A stretch of 64,000 nucleotides of DNA from Catenulispora pinisilvae (GTDB lineage: Bacteria > Actinomycetota > Actinomycetes > Streptomycetales > Catenulisporaceae): NCBI RefSeq assembly GCF_015356865.1, contig NZ_JAAFZA010000005.1, forward strand, positions 1 through 64,000, given 5' to 3'. Within the stretch, counting starts at the first letter, position 1. Every line of letters starts with the position of its first letter. The position numbers and the translations under genes were made by a program. This document shows, one piece after another, positions 25,886 to 34,690 of this stretch. Below the pieces are notes generated by a model that had not been told where the DNA came from, did not search any database, and saw only the letters and a list, made by a program, of their open reading frames with translations.

Positions 25886-28078
25886 TTGAGCGACGAGGCT
25901 CTGCGAGCACAAGACGGCAGTCTCAGCGATGTAGAGCGCATCGTTGGTGCGTGCGCCGAGCACCTGCGGCCCCAGGACGAGTGGACACTGGTGACGGAAC
26001 ACCCGGGCAGCCTTGCGCTCGCGGTTATCAGCTCGATCTGGTCGATCGAGACACGGTACCCAATTGCGCGAGGCGTCATCGGTCGGTACCGGACTGTCCG
26101 TATGCGGGAGGGGGCTGACCCGTCGAAGGACTCCTTGACCGATCTTCTCGGCCTCTACGAGCGCCTTGGTGGCGTCACCGAGTTCATCGACAAGATCGGC
26201 ACACGTAATAGGGTGTCGACACAGCCGGATGCGCCCAGCAGGGGCCAAGCTGTGCTTCTGGCGGCCAAGGTCTTGGTCGATCTCGGAATCGACTCCGCCG
26301 AGCAGTTTGTCGAAGCCGACGAAACGGATCTCGGCCGAGATGCACGAGATGCATGGTTGACGGTCCCCGCCCAGGAGGCGGGAATCTCCTGGCGCTACCT
26401 GCGGATGCTGCTGGGGTTGCCTGACGTGAAACCAGACCGGATGATCGTCCGATTTGTCGCCGCAGGGCTCGGTGTCACAGAGGATGCTCTGTCCTCGGAC
26501 ACGGCAGCGGAATTGGTTAAGGCTGCTGCCGAGCGCACTGGCGCCGACCTGAGCGCCTTAGACCACGAGATCTGGGAGTACCAGGCCGGTTACAGGGGCA
26601 ACCGCGACCTTGCCACCACGACCGACCACCTCAGGACCGTTGCACGTGCCTTTGTCGGTGCTGCGCTCCCGGCGCTTGCTGAGCTGAGAGTTGTGCCAGC
26701 CTCGGTCTACCGGCCCTTCCTGCGCGTCGGCAACGACTACGAAGGAAGCAATGTGATGGGCCTGCCGGAGTTCACAGAACTCGAAGCCGCGGTCCAGCGC
26801 CTCTTCCCCGAGCGGTTCATGCTGTCGACGACTCCGCCGAGGCAGCCGAATCTAGAATTCGCAAACTCCTACATCTTCGGGCTTCTCGAAGCAGCGATCG
26901 CGCGTTGCGCCGTCGCCTTGGCTGACTTCGAGGCCGACAACGAGCTCGTGGGCCAGACAATCGAGGATTGGCTCGCACTTCTGGAGGTGGGAACCGAGCA
27001 GCTGCACTGCTGCCGCGTCGTCTCGCACCTCACCACCGAGACCGATGAGCCGGTCAAAATCGGAGAAATCACTGTCTCCCCGGAGACTGGACCAGGCAGT
27101 CTTCTCGAACGGACTCAGGAGATGATTCCCCGGGCGCTCGACGAGCGTCCTCCCCACACGTTCGACCCTCCACAGAGCCTGGTCATCGCAACCACGTCGA
27201 GCTCCCCCGTCGAGGCGTATGCGGCGAGTCGCCGAATCGAGGGCGACGTTGATCGGTTCCTCCTACTCGCCCGACTACTGTTGGCCGGCACTCATCAGTC
27301 TTGCTGGGAGATCACCGGACCTGCAAGCTCCGTATCGAGGCGCTACCCCGCGCATCACGTCTTCGGCAAAGGCGCTATATCCACCTTGATGCAGCGAGTC
27401 GTCAAGTTGAACACAGGCCACGCCCCAGCCTTCGCAGCTCTCGGAGGATACCTGGACGCGGCGAAGGTCAAACGTGCGGGCAAAGTGACGACCACATTCG
27501 ACGTCGCGTTGTACCGGTTCAATCGCGCACACGAGGCACACGATGACTATGAGGCGATCGTTGACCTGGCCACCGCACTCGAAGCGGTTCTGATCAGCGA
27601 CGGCAATGAGACTGACGCGATCTCGCTGCGTCTCCGCGGACGCGCGGCTGCCCTTCTGGTGACCGAGGTGGACTCCGGGCGCGCAATCTTTGAAGATGTA
27701 GGCAGGCTCTACAAGTTGCGCTCGAAACTGGTGCACGGAGGGAGCATCAGCGAGAAAGACCTACGCGACATCACCACAGGTCTTTCGACGGCGCCCAGCG
27801 ATATGCCTCCCCGCGTCAGCCTCGCATTCGCCGTCGACCGTATGCGTGACTTGGTGCGCCGGGCATTTCTTGCCCGTCTCTGCCTCGCCGCTGAACCCGA
27901 TGCCCTCTGGCCGTTTGGCCAGGAAGTGCCAGTAGACGCGATGATGGCGGACGAACACGCGCGAGACGCCTGGCGACAGCGTTGGCGAGGTGTGCTGGCG
28001 GATCTCGGAGTTCCGGAGGCCGCTGAAGCAGCCGCCCCCGGAGTCGACCCGCTTAGGGACGATTCCACCACACAGTGA
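25886..28078 (+). CDS. HhH-GPD-like domain fused to an ApeA-like HEPN domain (candidate defence protein)
   Basis: 730 aa starting at TTG 25886, chosen because AAAGGAGG lies 5 bases upstream; earlier in-frame codons look non-coding. Residues about 15-235 resemble actinobacterial HhH-GPD-like proteins: ISSIWSIETRYPIARGVIGR, IGTRNRVST, AGISWRYLRMLLGLPDVKPD with the possible catalytic Asp in KPDRMIVRF, and ALDHEIWEYQ. Residues about 560-660 form a HEPN domain with DLATALEAVLISDG and the RNase motif Rx4H in RSKLVHGG. The part between is unassigned. HEPN proteins such as ApeA cleave RNA to abort phage infection. The fusion suggests a DNA-sensing or DNA-modifying module controlling an RNase; this is inference. 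Confidence 0.75.
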   Translation: MSDEALRAQDGSLSDVERIVGACAEHLRPQDEWTLVTEHPGSLALAVISSIWSIETRYPIARGVIGRYRTVRMREGADPSKDSLTDLLGLYERLGGVTEFIDKIGTRNRVSTQPDAPSRGQAVLLAAKVLVDLGIDSAEQFVEADETDLGRDARDAWLTVPAQEAGISWRYLRMLLGLPDVKPDRMIVRFVAAGLGVTEDALSSDTAAELVKAAAERTGADLSALDHEIWEYQAGYRGNRDLATTTDHLRTVARAFVGAALPALAELRVVPASVYRPFLRVGNDYEGSNVMGLPEFTELEAAVQRLFPERFMLSTTPPRQPNLEFANSYIFGLLEAAIARCAVALADFEADNELVGQTIEDWLALLEVGTEQLHCCRVVSHLTTETDEPVKIGEITVSPETGPGSLLERTQEMIPRALDERPPHTFDPPQSLVIATTSSSPVEAYAASRRIEGDVDRFLLLARLLLAGTHQSCWEITGPASSVSRRYPAHHVFGKGAISTLMQRVVKLNTGHAPAFAALGGYLDAAKVKRAGKVTTTFDVALYRFNRAHEAHDDYEAIVDLATALEAVLISDGNETDAISLRLRGRAAALLVTEVDSGRAIFEDVGRLYKLRSKLVHGGSISEKDLRDITTGLSTAPSDMPPRVSLAFAVDRMRDLVRRAFLARLCLAAEPDALWPFGQEVPVDAMMADEHARDAWRQRWRGVLADLGVPEAAEAAAPGVDPLRDDSTTQ

Positions 28079-28170
28079 TGCTCGACCGACAGGTTCCTGC
28101 TTAACGGCATCGGAGTAGTCTGACAGCCCGTCACCAGTCGGCAGTGTCATGCCGCTGGGCTCCGCGCGTG

Positions 28171-28749
28171 TCACGGCGACTCTTCGACAACCGGAAGCGG
28201 CATGGGCACCGGCGGAGAGTTCAGCGCATCGAATGCGTTCTGTACGTTCCGCAGCGCTTCAGCCCTGGCCATCACCCGCCACAAACGGATGAAGTAGATC
28301 GACTGAATGTGTGCTGTCAGGTCCCCAAGCAGCCGGACCTTGTCAGCCTCGGTCCGCTCAGACAGCCACACGCCGCGCGTCTCGGTGGCGTACCGGCCGG
28401 CGATGACCCGTAGATTACGCGGCCAGCTCAGCGCGTAGAACGCCGAGTTGTCGATCAACCACACCGTGGTCTCATCGATCAGCCCCCGCCATCGCTCGCT
28501 CTCGCCTTCCAGCCGCGCACGCACAACATCGGATACGTCATCAGGGATGTCCCAAGCCGCGAGCGCCCCGCAGAGCGTGAGCATCGTAATCACGCAGTTC
28601 GAAAAGCGGTCGCGGGCATCGTGCACCGCCTTCACACGGGCCTTGCGCGCATCGAGGCGCGACACGACGGTCAGGTCGGGAACCATCCGCGCCACCACGG
28701 AAGTGCCAGCGGCGATCAGGACTGTAGCGAGCCAGGTCGGCATGGACAT
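28171..28749 (-). CDS. Hypothetical protein with N-terminal membrane segment
   Basis: 192 aa beginning MSMPTWLATVLIAAGTSVVA, a short membrane segment, then a long helical cytoplasmic region (ARKARVKAVHDARDRFSNCV, RLEGESERWRGLIDETTVWL). No domain is recognised. It is divergent from the pentapeptide-repeat gene, whose start lies 90 bases away, and convergent with the HEPN fusion gene. Codon use is normal for the region. A second ATG six bases downstream is an alternative start. Confidence 0.6.
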   Translation of the reverse strand: MSMPTWLATVLIAAGTSVVARMVPDLTVVSRLDARKARVKAVHDARDRFSNCVITMLTLCGALAAWDIPDDVSDVVRARLEGESERWRGLIDETTVWLIDNSAFYALSWPRNLRVIAGRYATETRGVWLSERTEADKVRLLGDLTAHIQSIYFIRLWRVMARAEALRNVQNAFDALNSPPVPMPLPVVEESP

Positions 28750-28839
28750 GGACCATAGGTTCTCGCGGTATGACGAGCGCTGGTGCCGGTTCGGGGCAAT
28801 ACGCCACCCGCGCCATGACGCGACGGCTAGCCTTCGGCC

Positions 28840-30021
28840 ATGAGTGCGGGCGTGCAGAAGAGATACCGTCGTGTTCTGACGCTTCGTCGAGACCGAGAGC
28901 CGCGGCCGTACCGCCCACGGCCGTTCCCTGCTATCTACGCGGCGCTACTGGTAGCCGGCGTCATCGGCACAGCTGGGGTCTACCTGCTGCTGTTGTGGCT
29001 GATTCCGGGCGCTAAGGCCAACCGGCTGGACGTCGCGAAAACCGCGCTGCTGGTGGTCGGTGGGTCCGGCGCGGTCGCCGGCCTTTACGTCGCGTATCGG
29101 AAGCAGAGAACCGACGAGGCCAACCACATACGTGACCAGGACAAGCTGTTCACCGAGCGATACACGCAAGCCATAGCCCAGCTCGGGAACACGGCCGCCG
29201 CAGTGCGACTCGGCGGTGTCTACGCTCTCGCCCGAATAGCGGACGACTCAGAACGCGACGGGCAGACCTGCATGGAAGTGCTGTGTGCCTACTTGTGCAT
29301 TCCATACGATCCAAACACCGCGGACCCGGGTGAAGTAAAGGTTCGTGCAGCAGCCCAGGCCACAGTGTTCGCACGGTTGCGACCCGACCACAAGAGCTTC
29401 TGGGCCAACGCCGTAGTTGACCTCAGCGGCGCCCGCCTTACCAATGTCTCACTGCGGCACGCCAAAACCGCAGGCGCCTACTTCGTCGAGACCGAGTTTG
29501 ACGGGATCTGCGAGTTCGACCACACAGCGTTTGACGGAGGCGCCATATTTAGGGGCGCGCACTTCCACCAAGGCAACGAGGTCGACTTCCAGGGCGCTCT
29601 GTTCGGCTGGGCCAACTTCGACGGCGTGAAGTTCGACCGTGCCGTACGGTTCGACGACGTGCAGATCAACGGCGTCACAGGGTTCGCCAACGTCGAGTTC
29701 GGAGGCGACGCATCGTTCAAGAACACTCGATTTGCCATGGGCGCGGCGTTCCGCGAATCCCGGTTCGCGGGTTCGGCCAGCTTCAACGGCGCGACCTTTA
29801 CGAAGATCACACACTTCACCGATGCTCACTTCGCGGCGACCACGTCGTTCGACCACGTGACCTTCGGCGAGGCCGTTTGGTTCTACCGATCGGTCTTCCC
29901 CGACCCGCCGCCATCGTTCACCCGCGCCATGTTCCTCGGCGAGCGCCTGTCAGTGTGGCCCGACGGATTCGCCCCGCCCGACGCCGCGCGGAACCCGCCG
30001 GGCGTGCCCGCAAAGCCGTAA
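28840..30021 (+). CDS. Membrane-anchored pentapeptide-repeat protein
   Basis: 393 aa. Two membrane segments (residues about 31-55 and 66-86) are followed by a helical region (YTQAIAQLGNTAAAVRLGGV) common to actinobacterial pentapeptide proteins. From residue about 193 the protein has irregular five-residue repeats with central Phe or Leu, such as DLSGARLTNVSLRHAKTAGA, EFDHTAFDGGAIFRGAHFHQ and AVRFDDVQINGVTGFANVEF, expected to fold as a right-handed beta-helix. Function is unknown; some soluble relatives mimic DNA, but this one is membrane bound. Confidence 0.82.
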   Translation: MSAGVQKRYRRVLTLRRDREPRPYRPRPFPAIYAALLVAGVIGTAGVYLLLLWLIPGAKANRLDVAKTALLVVGGSGAVAGLYVAYRKQRTDEANHIRDQDKLFTERYTQAIAQLGNTAAAVRLGGVYALARIADDSERDGQTCMEVLCAYLCIPYDPNTADPGEVKVRAAAQATVFARLRPDHKSFWANAVVDLSGARLTNVSLRHAKTAGAYFVETEFDGICEFDHTAFDGGAIFRGAHFHQGNEVDFQGALFGWANFDGVKFDRAVRFDDVQINGVTGFANVEFGGDASFKNTRFAMGAAFRESRFAGSASFNGATFTKITHFTDAHFAATTSFDHVTFGEAVWFYRSVFPDPPPSFTRAMFLGERLSVWPDGFAPPDAARNPPGVPAKP

Positions 30022-30292
30022 CCAGAATTTGCTCATGCCCTTCTGTGTCGGCGAGTTCCTTGACGCCAGCTGAGGCCAGCCGCAACGTGACCCACGTGAC
30101 AGCAGCCGACCTCAGACAAGGCCCCACGACACGACTGAACTCGTCGCCTGACCGGGGACAGAGAATACGACGCGGTTCAGATATGTGGACTCCACCAGTT
30201 TAACGGCTGTAGGGTCCCGTTGAATCTTTCGCTTTCCCATCGAGTTTTCGTCTGCTCTTCGCCTGCGAAAGTTTGGTGGGAAGGCTGGCGGG

Positions 30293-30634
30293 CTACGGGT
30301 CGGGCCAGTCGTGGCCCGGCAGGTACGGGCTCTGGCCGCTGAACAGCCACGAGCAGAGGTCGAACATCCTCCTGTTCGCCTCCTCGAAGTACTCCGCTGG
30401 CTCGGGTCGGGCGAAGGACTGGTCTTCGCGGACGAAGCCTTCGGCGAACCAGAACGCGTCAGCGATTCATCGGTCGATCCGGTCCCGGTCGGCCAGTTCC
30501 TCACAGACCTCGCGCATGACGCGCTGCAACCGGTTGAAGGCGTCGCGGTTCCATACGCCTTCGGCGCGAGCGAGCAGGAGGAACGTGCCGTCCTCCGCGT
30601 TATGTTCACGTCGCAACGCTTCGATGGATGACAT
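30293..30634 (-). pseudogene. Small hypothetical gene interrupted by TGA
   Basis: A frame from ATG 30634 reads MSSIEALRREHNAEDGTFLL, LARAEGVWNRDAFNRLQRVM and REVCEELADRDRIDR, then hits TGA at codon 56 (30467-30469). Without any shift it continues as IADAFWFAEGFVREDQSFAR and YFEEANRRMFDLCSWLF to TAG 30293-30295. Composition on both sides is fully protein-like, so this was one gene of about 113 codons. From the pattern of related actinobacterial proteins the lost codon may be Trp, making TGG to TGA the simplest change. Function unknown. Confidence 0.65.
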
Positions 30635-30707
30635 GAGGCTCAGGATGGCAGGCGGGTCTGACGGACGTTTTCACTGCTTGTCCTACGGGCGCTCTATCCT
30701 GGCGCGC

Positions 30708-31208
30708 ATGAGCATGATCGGTGAGTATCTGCGGGTCACGCCGGACGAGCTGACCCGGGCTGTGAGCGATCCGGACTGGGCGTTGGAGCTCATCGAGCAG
30801 ATTCAGGATGTCGAGGACGAGCAGGAACTCCCGCCGGCGGACGCGCGGCTGTTCACCACCTACAAGACGTGGGACATGCTGGGGTTCTTGTTCCGGCGCT
30901 TCAACTTCCCGGTGGATGTCGTCCATGGCGAGGAGCCGTTCGCGGAAGACGGGGACTGGGGTTACGGCCCGCCGCGGTTCGTGCCGGTCGAGCGGGTTGG
31001 GGTGGCCGCGCGAGAGATGAGTCGGGTGTCCTACGACGACCTGATCCGCAGGGTCGGCGTCGGCGAGCTGGCTGAGGCGAAGGTCTACCCGCTGGGCTGG
31101 GACTCGCCCGGCGAGCTGGACTGGGCCCGGGGCTACTACGGCGATCTGGCGCTGTTCTTCGCGGCTGCCGCGGCATGCGGCCAGGCCGTCATCGTCTGGC
31201 TCGACTGA
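30708..31208 (+). CDS. DUF1877-family protein (YfbM-like)
   Basis: 166 aa starting MSMIGEYLRVTPDELTRAVS, the usual opening of DUF1877 proteins. Further family-like parts are LFTTYKTWDMLGFLFRRFNF, GEEPFAEDGDWGYGPPRFV and DLIRRVGVGELAEAKVYP. It is soluble and of unknown function; members occur scattered in many bacteria. It is divergent from the interrupted gene to its left, with 73 bases between. An ATG two codons later (30714) is possible. Confidence 0.82.
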   Translation: MSMIGEYLRVTPDELTRAVSDPDWALELIEQIQDVEDEQELPPADARLFTTYKTWDMLGFLFRRFNFPVDVVHGEEPFAEDGDWGYGPPRFVPVERVGVAAREMSRVSYDDLIRRVGVGELAEAKVYPLGWDSPGELDWARGYYGDLALFFAAAAACGQAVIVWLD

Positions 31209-31251
31209 CGATTTCCGGCACCGCCGGTCTGCTGAGGGAGGGTTGAGGGCT

Positions 31252-31344
31252 TTGGATGGCGACGAGTTCTGGACCATGATCGAGCGCTCGGGCGAGAAGC
31301 TCTGGCCCCTCCTGCGGTATGCACGATCCGCTGGACCTCAGTAA
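31252..31344 (+). pseudogene. Short 5' remnant, possibly DUF4240-like
   Basis: A 30-codon frame starting at TTG reads LDGDEFWTMIERSGEKLWPL and ends at TAA. The opening resembles the start of DUF4240/WGR-linked proteins, which begin with an MxxxxFWxLI pattern, but the rest is missing. It probably records a truncated gene between the DUF1877 gene and the small membrane protein. Assignment is weak. Confidence 0.25.
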
Positions 31345-31402
31345 GGAGAGCACCACCGAGGTCCACTACGCCTGCACCCGTCGCGCACTTCACGAATAGT
31401 GC

Positions 31403-31789
31403 TCAGGCTTTGGCCAAGACCTTGATCAGGGCCAGCATCGTCGAGATCGAACCCGCGATCCCGGCCAGGACGGCCAGCTTCTGCTGCGTGGAGGTCAGGC
31501 AGCGCCCGACGAGTTCGCGCCACCTTTTCGGCGCGACGGTCATCTTGAGTTTCTCCCATCGATGCTGCCGCAAGTGACATCCCATCAGCAGCCCGTAGGC
31601 GTTGTTGCGGCAGTAGGCGTCCTTCTTCCGGATCGGGGCCCCGCACCACGCTGGGGCTCGGAAGAAGCTGTAGATGACGACCACGACCGACAGCACCAGG
31701 ATCAGGACCCAGTTGCGGTTGTGCGTTGTCCACGCCAGGACGAGGCCGAGTGCTGCGAGATATCCCCAGTATCGCAGTATGCTGTTCAT
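31403..31789 (-). CDS. Small Cys-containing membrane protein, last gene of the TerY-P operon
   Basis: 128 aa. Two adjacent hydrophobic segments at residues about 5-45 (YWGYLAALGLVLAW, WVLILVLSVVVVIYSFF) precede a conserved-looking cytoplasmic stretch APAWCGAPIRKKDAYCRNNA and YGLLMGCHLRQHRWEKLK with three Cys and one His that could bind metal. A third hydrophobic segment lies near the C-terminus. Similar proteins are common in actinomycetes, without known function. It follows the Mrr-like gene by 42 bases and may share its transcript. Confidence 0.7.
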   Translation of the reverse strand: MNSILRYWGYLAALGLVLAWTTHNRNWVLILVLSVVVVIYSFFRAPAWCGAPIRKKDAYCRNNAYGLLMGCHLRQHRWEKLKMTVAPKRWRELVGRCLTSTQQKLAVLAGIAGSISTMLALIKVLAKA

Positions 31790-31831
31790 TCGACTGACGT
31801 TAGCGGGTAAATCAGGGTTCGATTATAGGGG

Positions 31832-32521
31832 TCACTGCCACGGGGGCGGGCCGGTTCCCGACGCCCAGGCAGCAAGAACCCCGTTGTCGACCAGCCGGAT
31901 GCCGACGCTGGCCGCATAGGCGCGGGCCTGCTTGGTGAACCCGCCTGTGGTGACGACGACGGCGACGTGCGCGCCGTGGATTGCGAAGCAGGTGCCTCCA
32001 AACCGTTGCAGGTCCGGACCCGACACGTTGTTTCCGGCGGAGTACCGCTTGGCCTGGATGACGAGTCGTCGGCCGTCGGGGGTGACGGCGACGACGTCCG
32101 CCCCCAGGTCGCCACAGCCTCCGGTGGCTGCGGCGCCGGCGCACCCGTCGCGACCGCAGAGGTAGGCCAGGGCTTCCTCGAACTGCCGGGGGTTCATCGA
32201 GTGGTAAGTCGAGATGTGCTGCGCGCGCAGCGCGTGCAGCCGCTGCATTGCCGCTTGTTCCGCCAGGTGCTGCTGCCATCTGCGGTAGCGCCAGCGGCCG
32301 AACAGTCCAGCGGCCGCGACGGTCACGATCGTGACGGCGGCGCCGCGCAGCGGGTCCGCAGCGCTGTCCTCGCCCACGACCACCAGAATCACGGGGACCG
32401 CCAACAGGATGAGCGATGGCATCCTCCTGACGGCTTTCACCATGCCCACGGCGGTCATCATCACCAACCGGGTGGCAAGTACCGTCACATCCGTCGTGGT
32501 TGACGTGCCTCGGCGGGTCAC
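31832..32521 (-). CDS. Membrane-anchored Mrr-like restriction endonuclease
   Basis: 229 aa. Two hydrophobic segments (residues about 35-50 and 60-76) anchor the protein. The C-terminal half is a PD-(D/E)xK nuclease of the Mrr type: YHSMNPRQFEEALAYLC, then GDLGADVVAVTPDGRRLVIQ with Asp142, and QAKRY with Gln156/Lys158. Mrr enzymes cut foreign, often methylated, DNA. It lies 34 bases after the kinase gene of the TerY-P triad, so its activity may be set by phosphorylation. Nuclease motif assignment is strong; substrate and regulation are inferred. Confidence 0.8.
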   Translation of the reverse strand: MTRRGTSTTTDVTVLATRLVMMTAVGMVKAVRRMPSLILLAVPVILVVVGEDSAADPLRGAAVTIVTVAAAGLFGRWRYRRWQQHLAEQAAMQRLHALRAQHISTYHSMNPRQFEEALAYLCGRDGCAGAAATGGCGDLGADVVAVTPDGRRLVIQAKRYSAGNNVSGPDLQRFGGTCFAIHGAHVAVVVTTGGFTKQARAYAASVGIRLVDNGVLAAWASGTGPPPWQ

Positions 32522-32555
32522 GACAGGTTCCCTACGGTCACGAGGTCAGGCAGAG

Positions 32556-34685
32556 TCATCGTGACGATCCAAATAATGCGAACAACAGGTACCGGTGCAG
32601 CCGGAGCCGACGACGCGCACGACGCTCGGCGTCCGCCGCGGCAACCACGTGAGTCCGCTGGTTGACTTGGTCTCGCAATGCAGCGGTCTGCGATGTGAAC
32701 TTTGCCCGGGCCGCCGTCTGCTCCGCGGTCAGCTGCCGGTGCCGGTCGGCGAGCCGTGTCGCCCCTTGTCCGGCGTTCACGTTGATGTTGGTCTTCTCGA
32801 CCCTCGCCGCGTCCTCGGCCGTGCGGCGTTCGGTATCCAAGCGAGCGAGGTCGGCAGCCAGGGCGTTGCGCAGCGCGGACTGCTGGGCGGCCGAGAGCGT
32901 GCTCGGCGCGCTGCGCAGCGCTTCGCGGGTCAGGCCGTCACGCCATGCGAGCAGCGCTTTCGCTCGGACTTCTCCGATGCCGTCGATCCGCGTCCTGCTG
33001 CCGTTGGGAAGGACGAAGTACGCCATGCGCGTGGGGTATTTGCTGCTTCCGGCAACCAGCACGATCTCGATGTCGGCGGCGGTGTGGACACCGTGCGCAC
33101 TGAGGGTGGCCGCTGCCGCGGGGCCCAGGCCGTTGATGCCTTTGATGCCCTGGTGGATCGTGTGGCGACGCAGCCGGTCTTGGACGTGGGCGGCCTGGAT
33201 CCGTTGGAGCTCTGAGGAAGCTCGCAGGCTGTGGTCAGTCTCGAGCCGCTGCTTGCGCTGGGAGATCGCGGAGAGCTGCCCGGCGAGGATCCGGTCGACG
33301 CGCGCTAGGTCGTGCGTCCGCCGGGTTACCGTCTCTCGCTGTTCTAGCGCAACGCCTTCTAGTTGTTGCGTGATCTGCGCGTCCTGTTTGAAGTGGTCGC
33401 GCTCCAGGTGTTGTAGATGGCTGGCCGGGTCGCCGAAGGCGGCGATCTGCTTGGCGCGTGACCGGTGGGTGTCTCGGGCGGTTCTCCACTCCGGTCGAGC
33501 GCGCCTGCCAAGGTCGGAGATCACGAGGCTGGCCATGACTACGGCGGCGCCGATGTACGCCATCAGCGGTGCGAGGACGATGCCGAGGACGCCCAGGGCC
33601 ATTGTCATCACGGCGGCGATGGCGAAGATGACGTCGGACACGCGGCGGTCAGTGAACCGCGTCGGCGCGGGAGGAGGTGTCCGTTCGATGTGGTCGTCAA
33701 GCCATGCCGGCCGGTGGACGGCGGCGGGTGCCGTGGATGCTCTGTTCACGGGGTTCGCCTGCGTGGTGCGCAGTGCCGGTAGCAGTTCTGGCATTGATTG
33801 TGTGGTTTTGCCGGCGAGTTCGCGGACCATCTCGGCTATTCGTCCGGTCTCCCCGCCGACCGCGATCAGCTGGCTGAGCCGCCAGGAGGCTGATGGCGTG
33901 ATGTAGTCCTCGTCGCAGGTCAACAGGTATTCGGCGTCTGTCGCTCGCAGCTGATCCCACAAGCTGGGGTCGGCGGCGAGCGCTGTCAGGGACAGATAGA
34001 TGACCCATGCGGAGAACCGGTCGATGGTTTCGCTGAAGTCGCCGGAGTTCTTCCGCATCGGTGCCTGGTAGTGGCGGTGGCCTTCCTCGGCGGCTCGTGC
34101 GCTGGACAACGCCGGCACGTACATGCCGTCGTAATCAACCAGCCGCAGAGTGCCGTCGTGCGCTACGAGCAGGTTGCCGTGTTGGAGGTCGCCGTGGCCG
34201 ATCCTGCTCGCTTCGAGGTCGGTCACGAGTTCGGCGAAACGATCGGCGAGGTTCCCGACGGCGGTGCGGTCCGCACGGTATGTCTCCAACCAACTGATCA
34301 GACCGGTGCCGTCGACCCAGGCCATTTTGAGGACGGGCCAACGTTTGCCGCGGATGAGTATCCCGTCTGGCAGGTAGGTGAAGTCCATACGCCACGGCTG
34401 TGACAGGGTGCGGTCGTCGATGGTCGTGAGGTGGCGGCTGATGGCCTCGTATCTGGTGCGCTGGTCGGCGACGTCGCGGGTGAAGCACTTGACCGCGTAC
34501 CGCCGGCCGTTGGGTGCGGTCATAGAGAATACCGAGGCGAAGTTGCCGGAGATCGGCTTGGGCTGCCTGAGGTTGGTCAGCGCCGGGCGTCCGTCGCGTA
34601 GGTCGGGATCGTTGAAGCAGAACTGGGGGTTCTGGATCGCCTCGGCGTAGTCGGCGCCGCTGGGGAACATCTGGTTTCCGGCCAT
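32556..34685 (-). CDS. Protein kinase with membrane segments, coiled coil and helix-hairpin-helix (YegI/TerY-P kinase type)
   Basis: 709 aa. Residues about 40-290 are a kinase-like fold: glycine loop ISGNFASVF, Lys66 in YAVKCF, catalytic loop HGDLQHGN (Asp166, Asn171) and DYD in LVDYDGM (Asp184) in place of DFG. Two or three membrane segments lie at about 345-390. A charged coiled coil (400-530) follows, then helix-hairpin-helix motifs GIKGINGLGPAAAATLSAHG and RIDGIGEVRAKALLAWRDGL. The order vWA, PP2C, kinase-HhH equals E. coli yegL-yegK-yegI and the TerY-P triad. It probably phosphorylates a partner, perhaps the vWA protein, with the HhH part touching nucleic acid. Confidence 0.85.
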   Translation of the reverse strand: MAGNQMFPSGADYAEAIQNPQFCFNDPDLRDGRPALTNLRQPKPISGNFASVFSMTAPNGRRYAVKCFTRDVADQRTRYEAISRHLTTIDDRTLSQPWRMDFTYLPDGILIRGKRWPVLKMAWVDGTGLISWLETYRADRTAVGNLADRFAELVTDLEASRIGHGDLQHGNLLVAHDGTLRLVDYDGMYVPALSSARAAEEGHRHYQAPMRKNSGDFSETIDRFSAWVIYLSLTALAADPSLWDQLRATDAEYLLTCDEDYITPSASWRLSQLIAVGGETGRIAEMVRELAGKTTQSMPELLPALRTTQANPVNRASTAPAAVHRPAWLDDHIERTPPPAPTRFTDRRVSDVIFAIAAVMTMALGVLGIVLAPLMAYIGAAVVMASLVISDLGRRARPEWRTARDTHRSRAKQIAAFGDPASHLQHLERDHFKQDAQITQQLEGVALEQRETVTRRTHDLARVDRILAGQLSAISQRKQRLETDHSLRASSELQRIQAAHVQDRLRRHTIHQGIKGINGLGPAAAATLSAHGVHTAADIEIVLVAGSSKYPTRMAYFVLPNGSRTRIDGIGEVRAKALLAWRDGLTREALRSAPSTLSAAQQSALRNALAADLARLDTERRTAEDAARVEKTNINVNAGQGATRLADRHRQLTAEQTAARAKFTSQTAALRDQVNQRTHVVAAADAERRARRRLRLHRYLLFALFGSSR

Positions 34686-34690
34686 GGCCC

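Noticed and set aside
8043-30634. Systematic reassignment or readthrough of stop codons
   Set aside because: Only three interrupted genes, with different stops (TAA, TGA, TGA), while many neighbours end normally at TGA and TAA; simple mutation or error is more likely.
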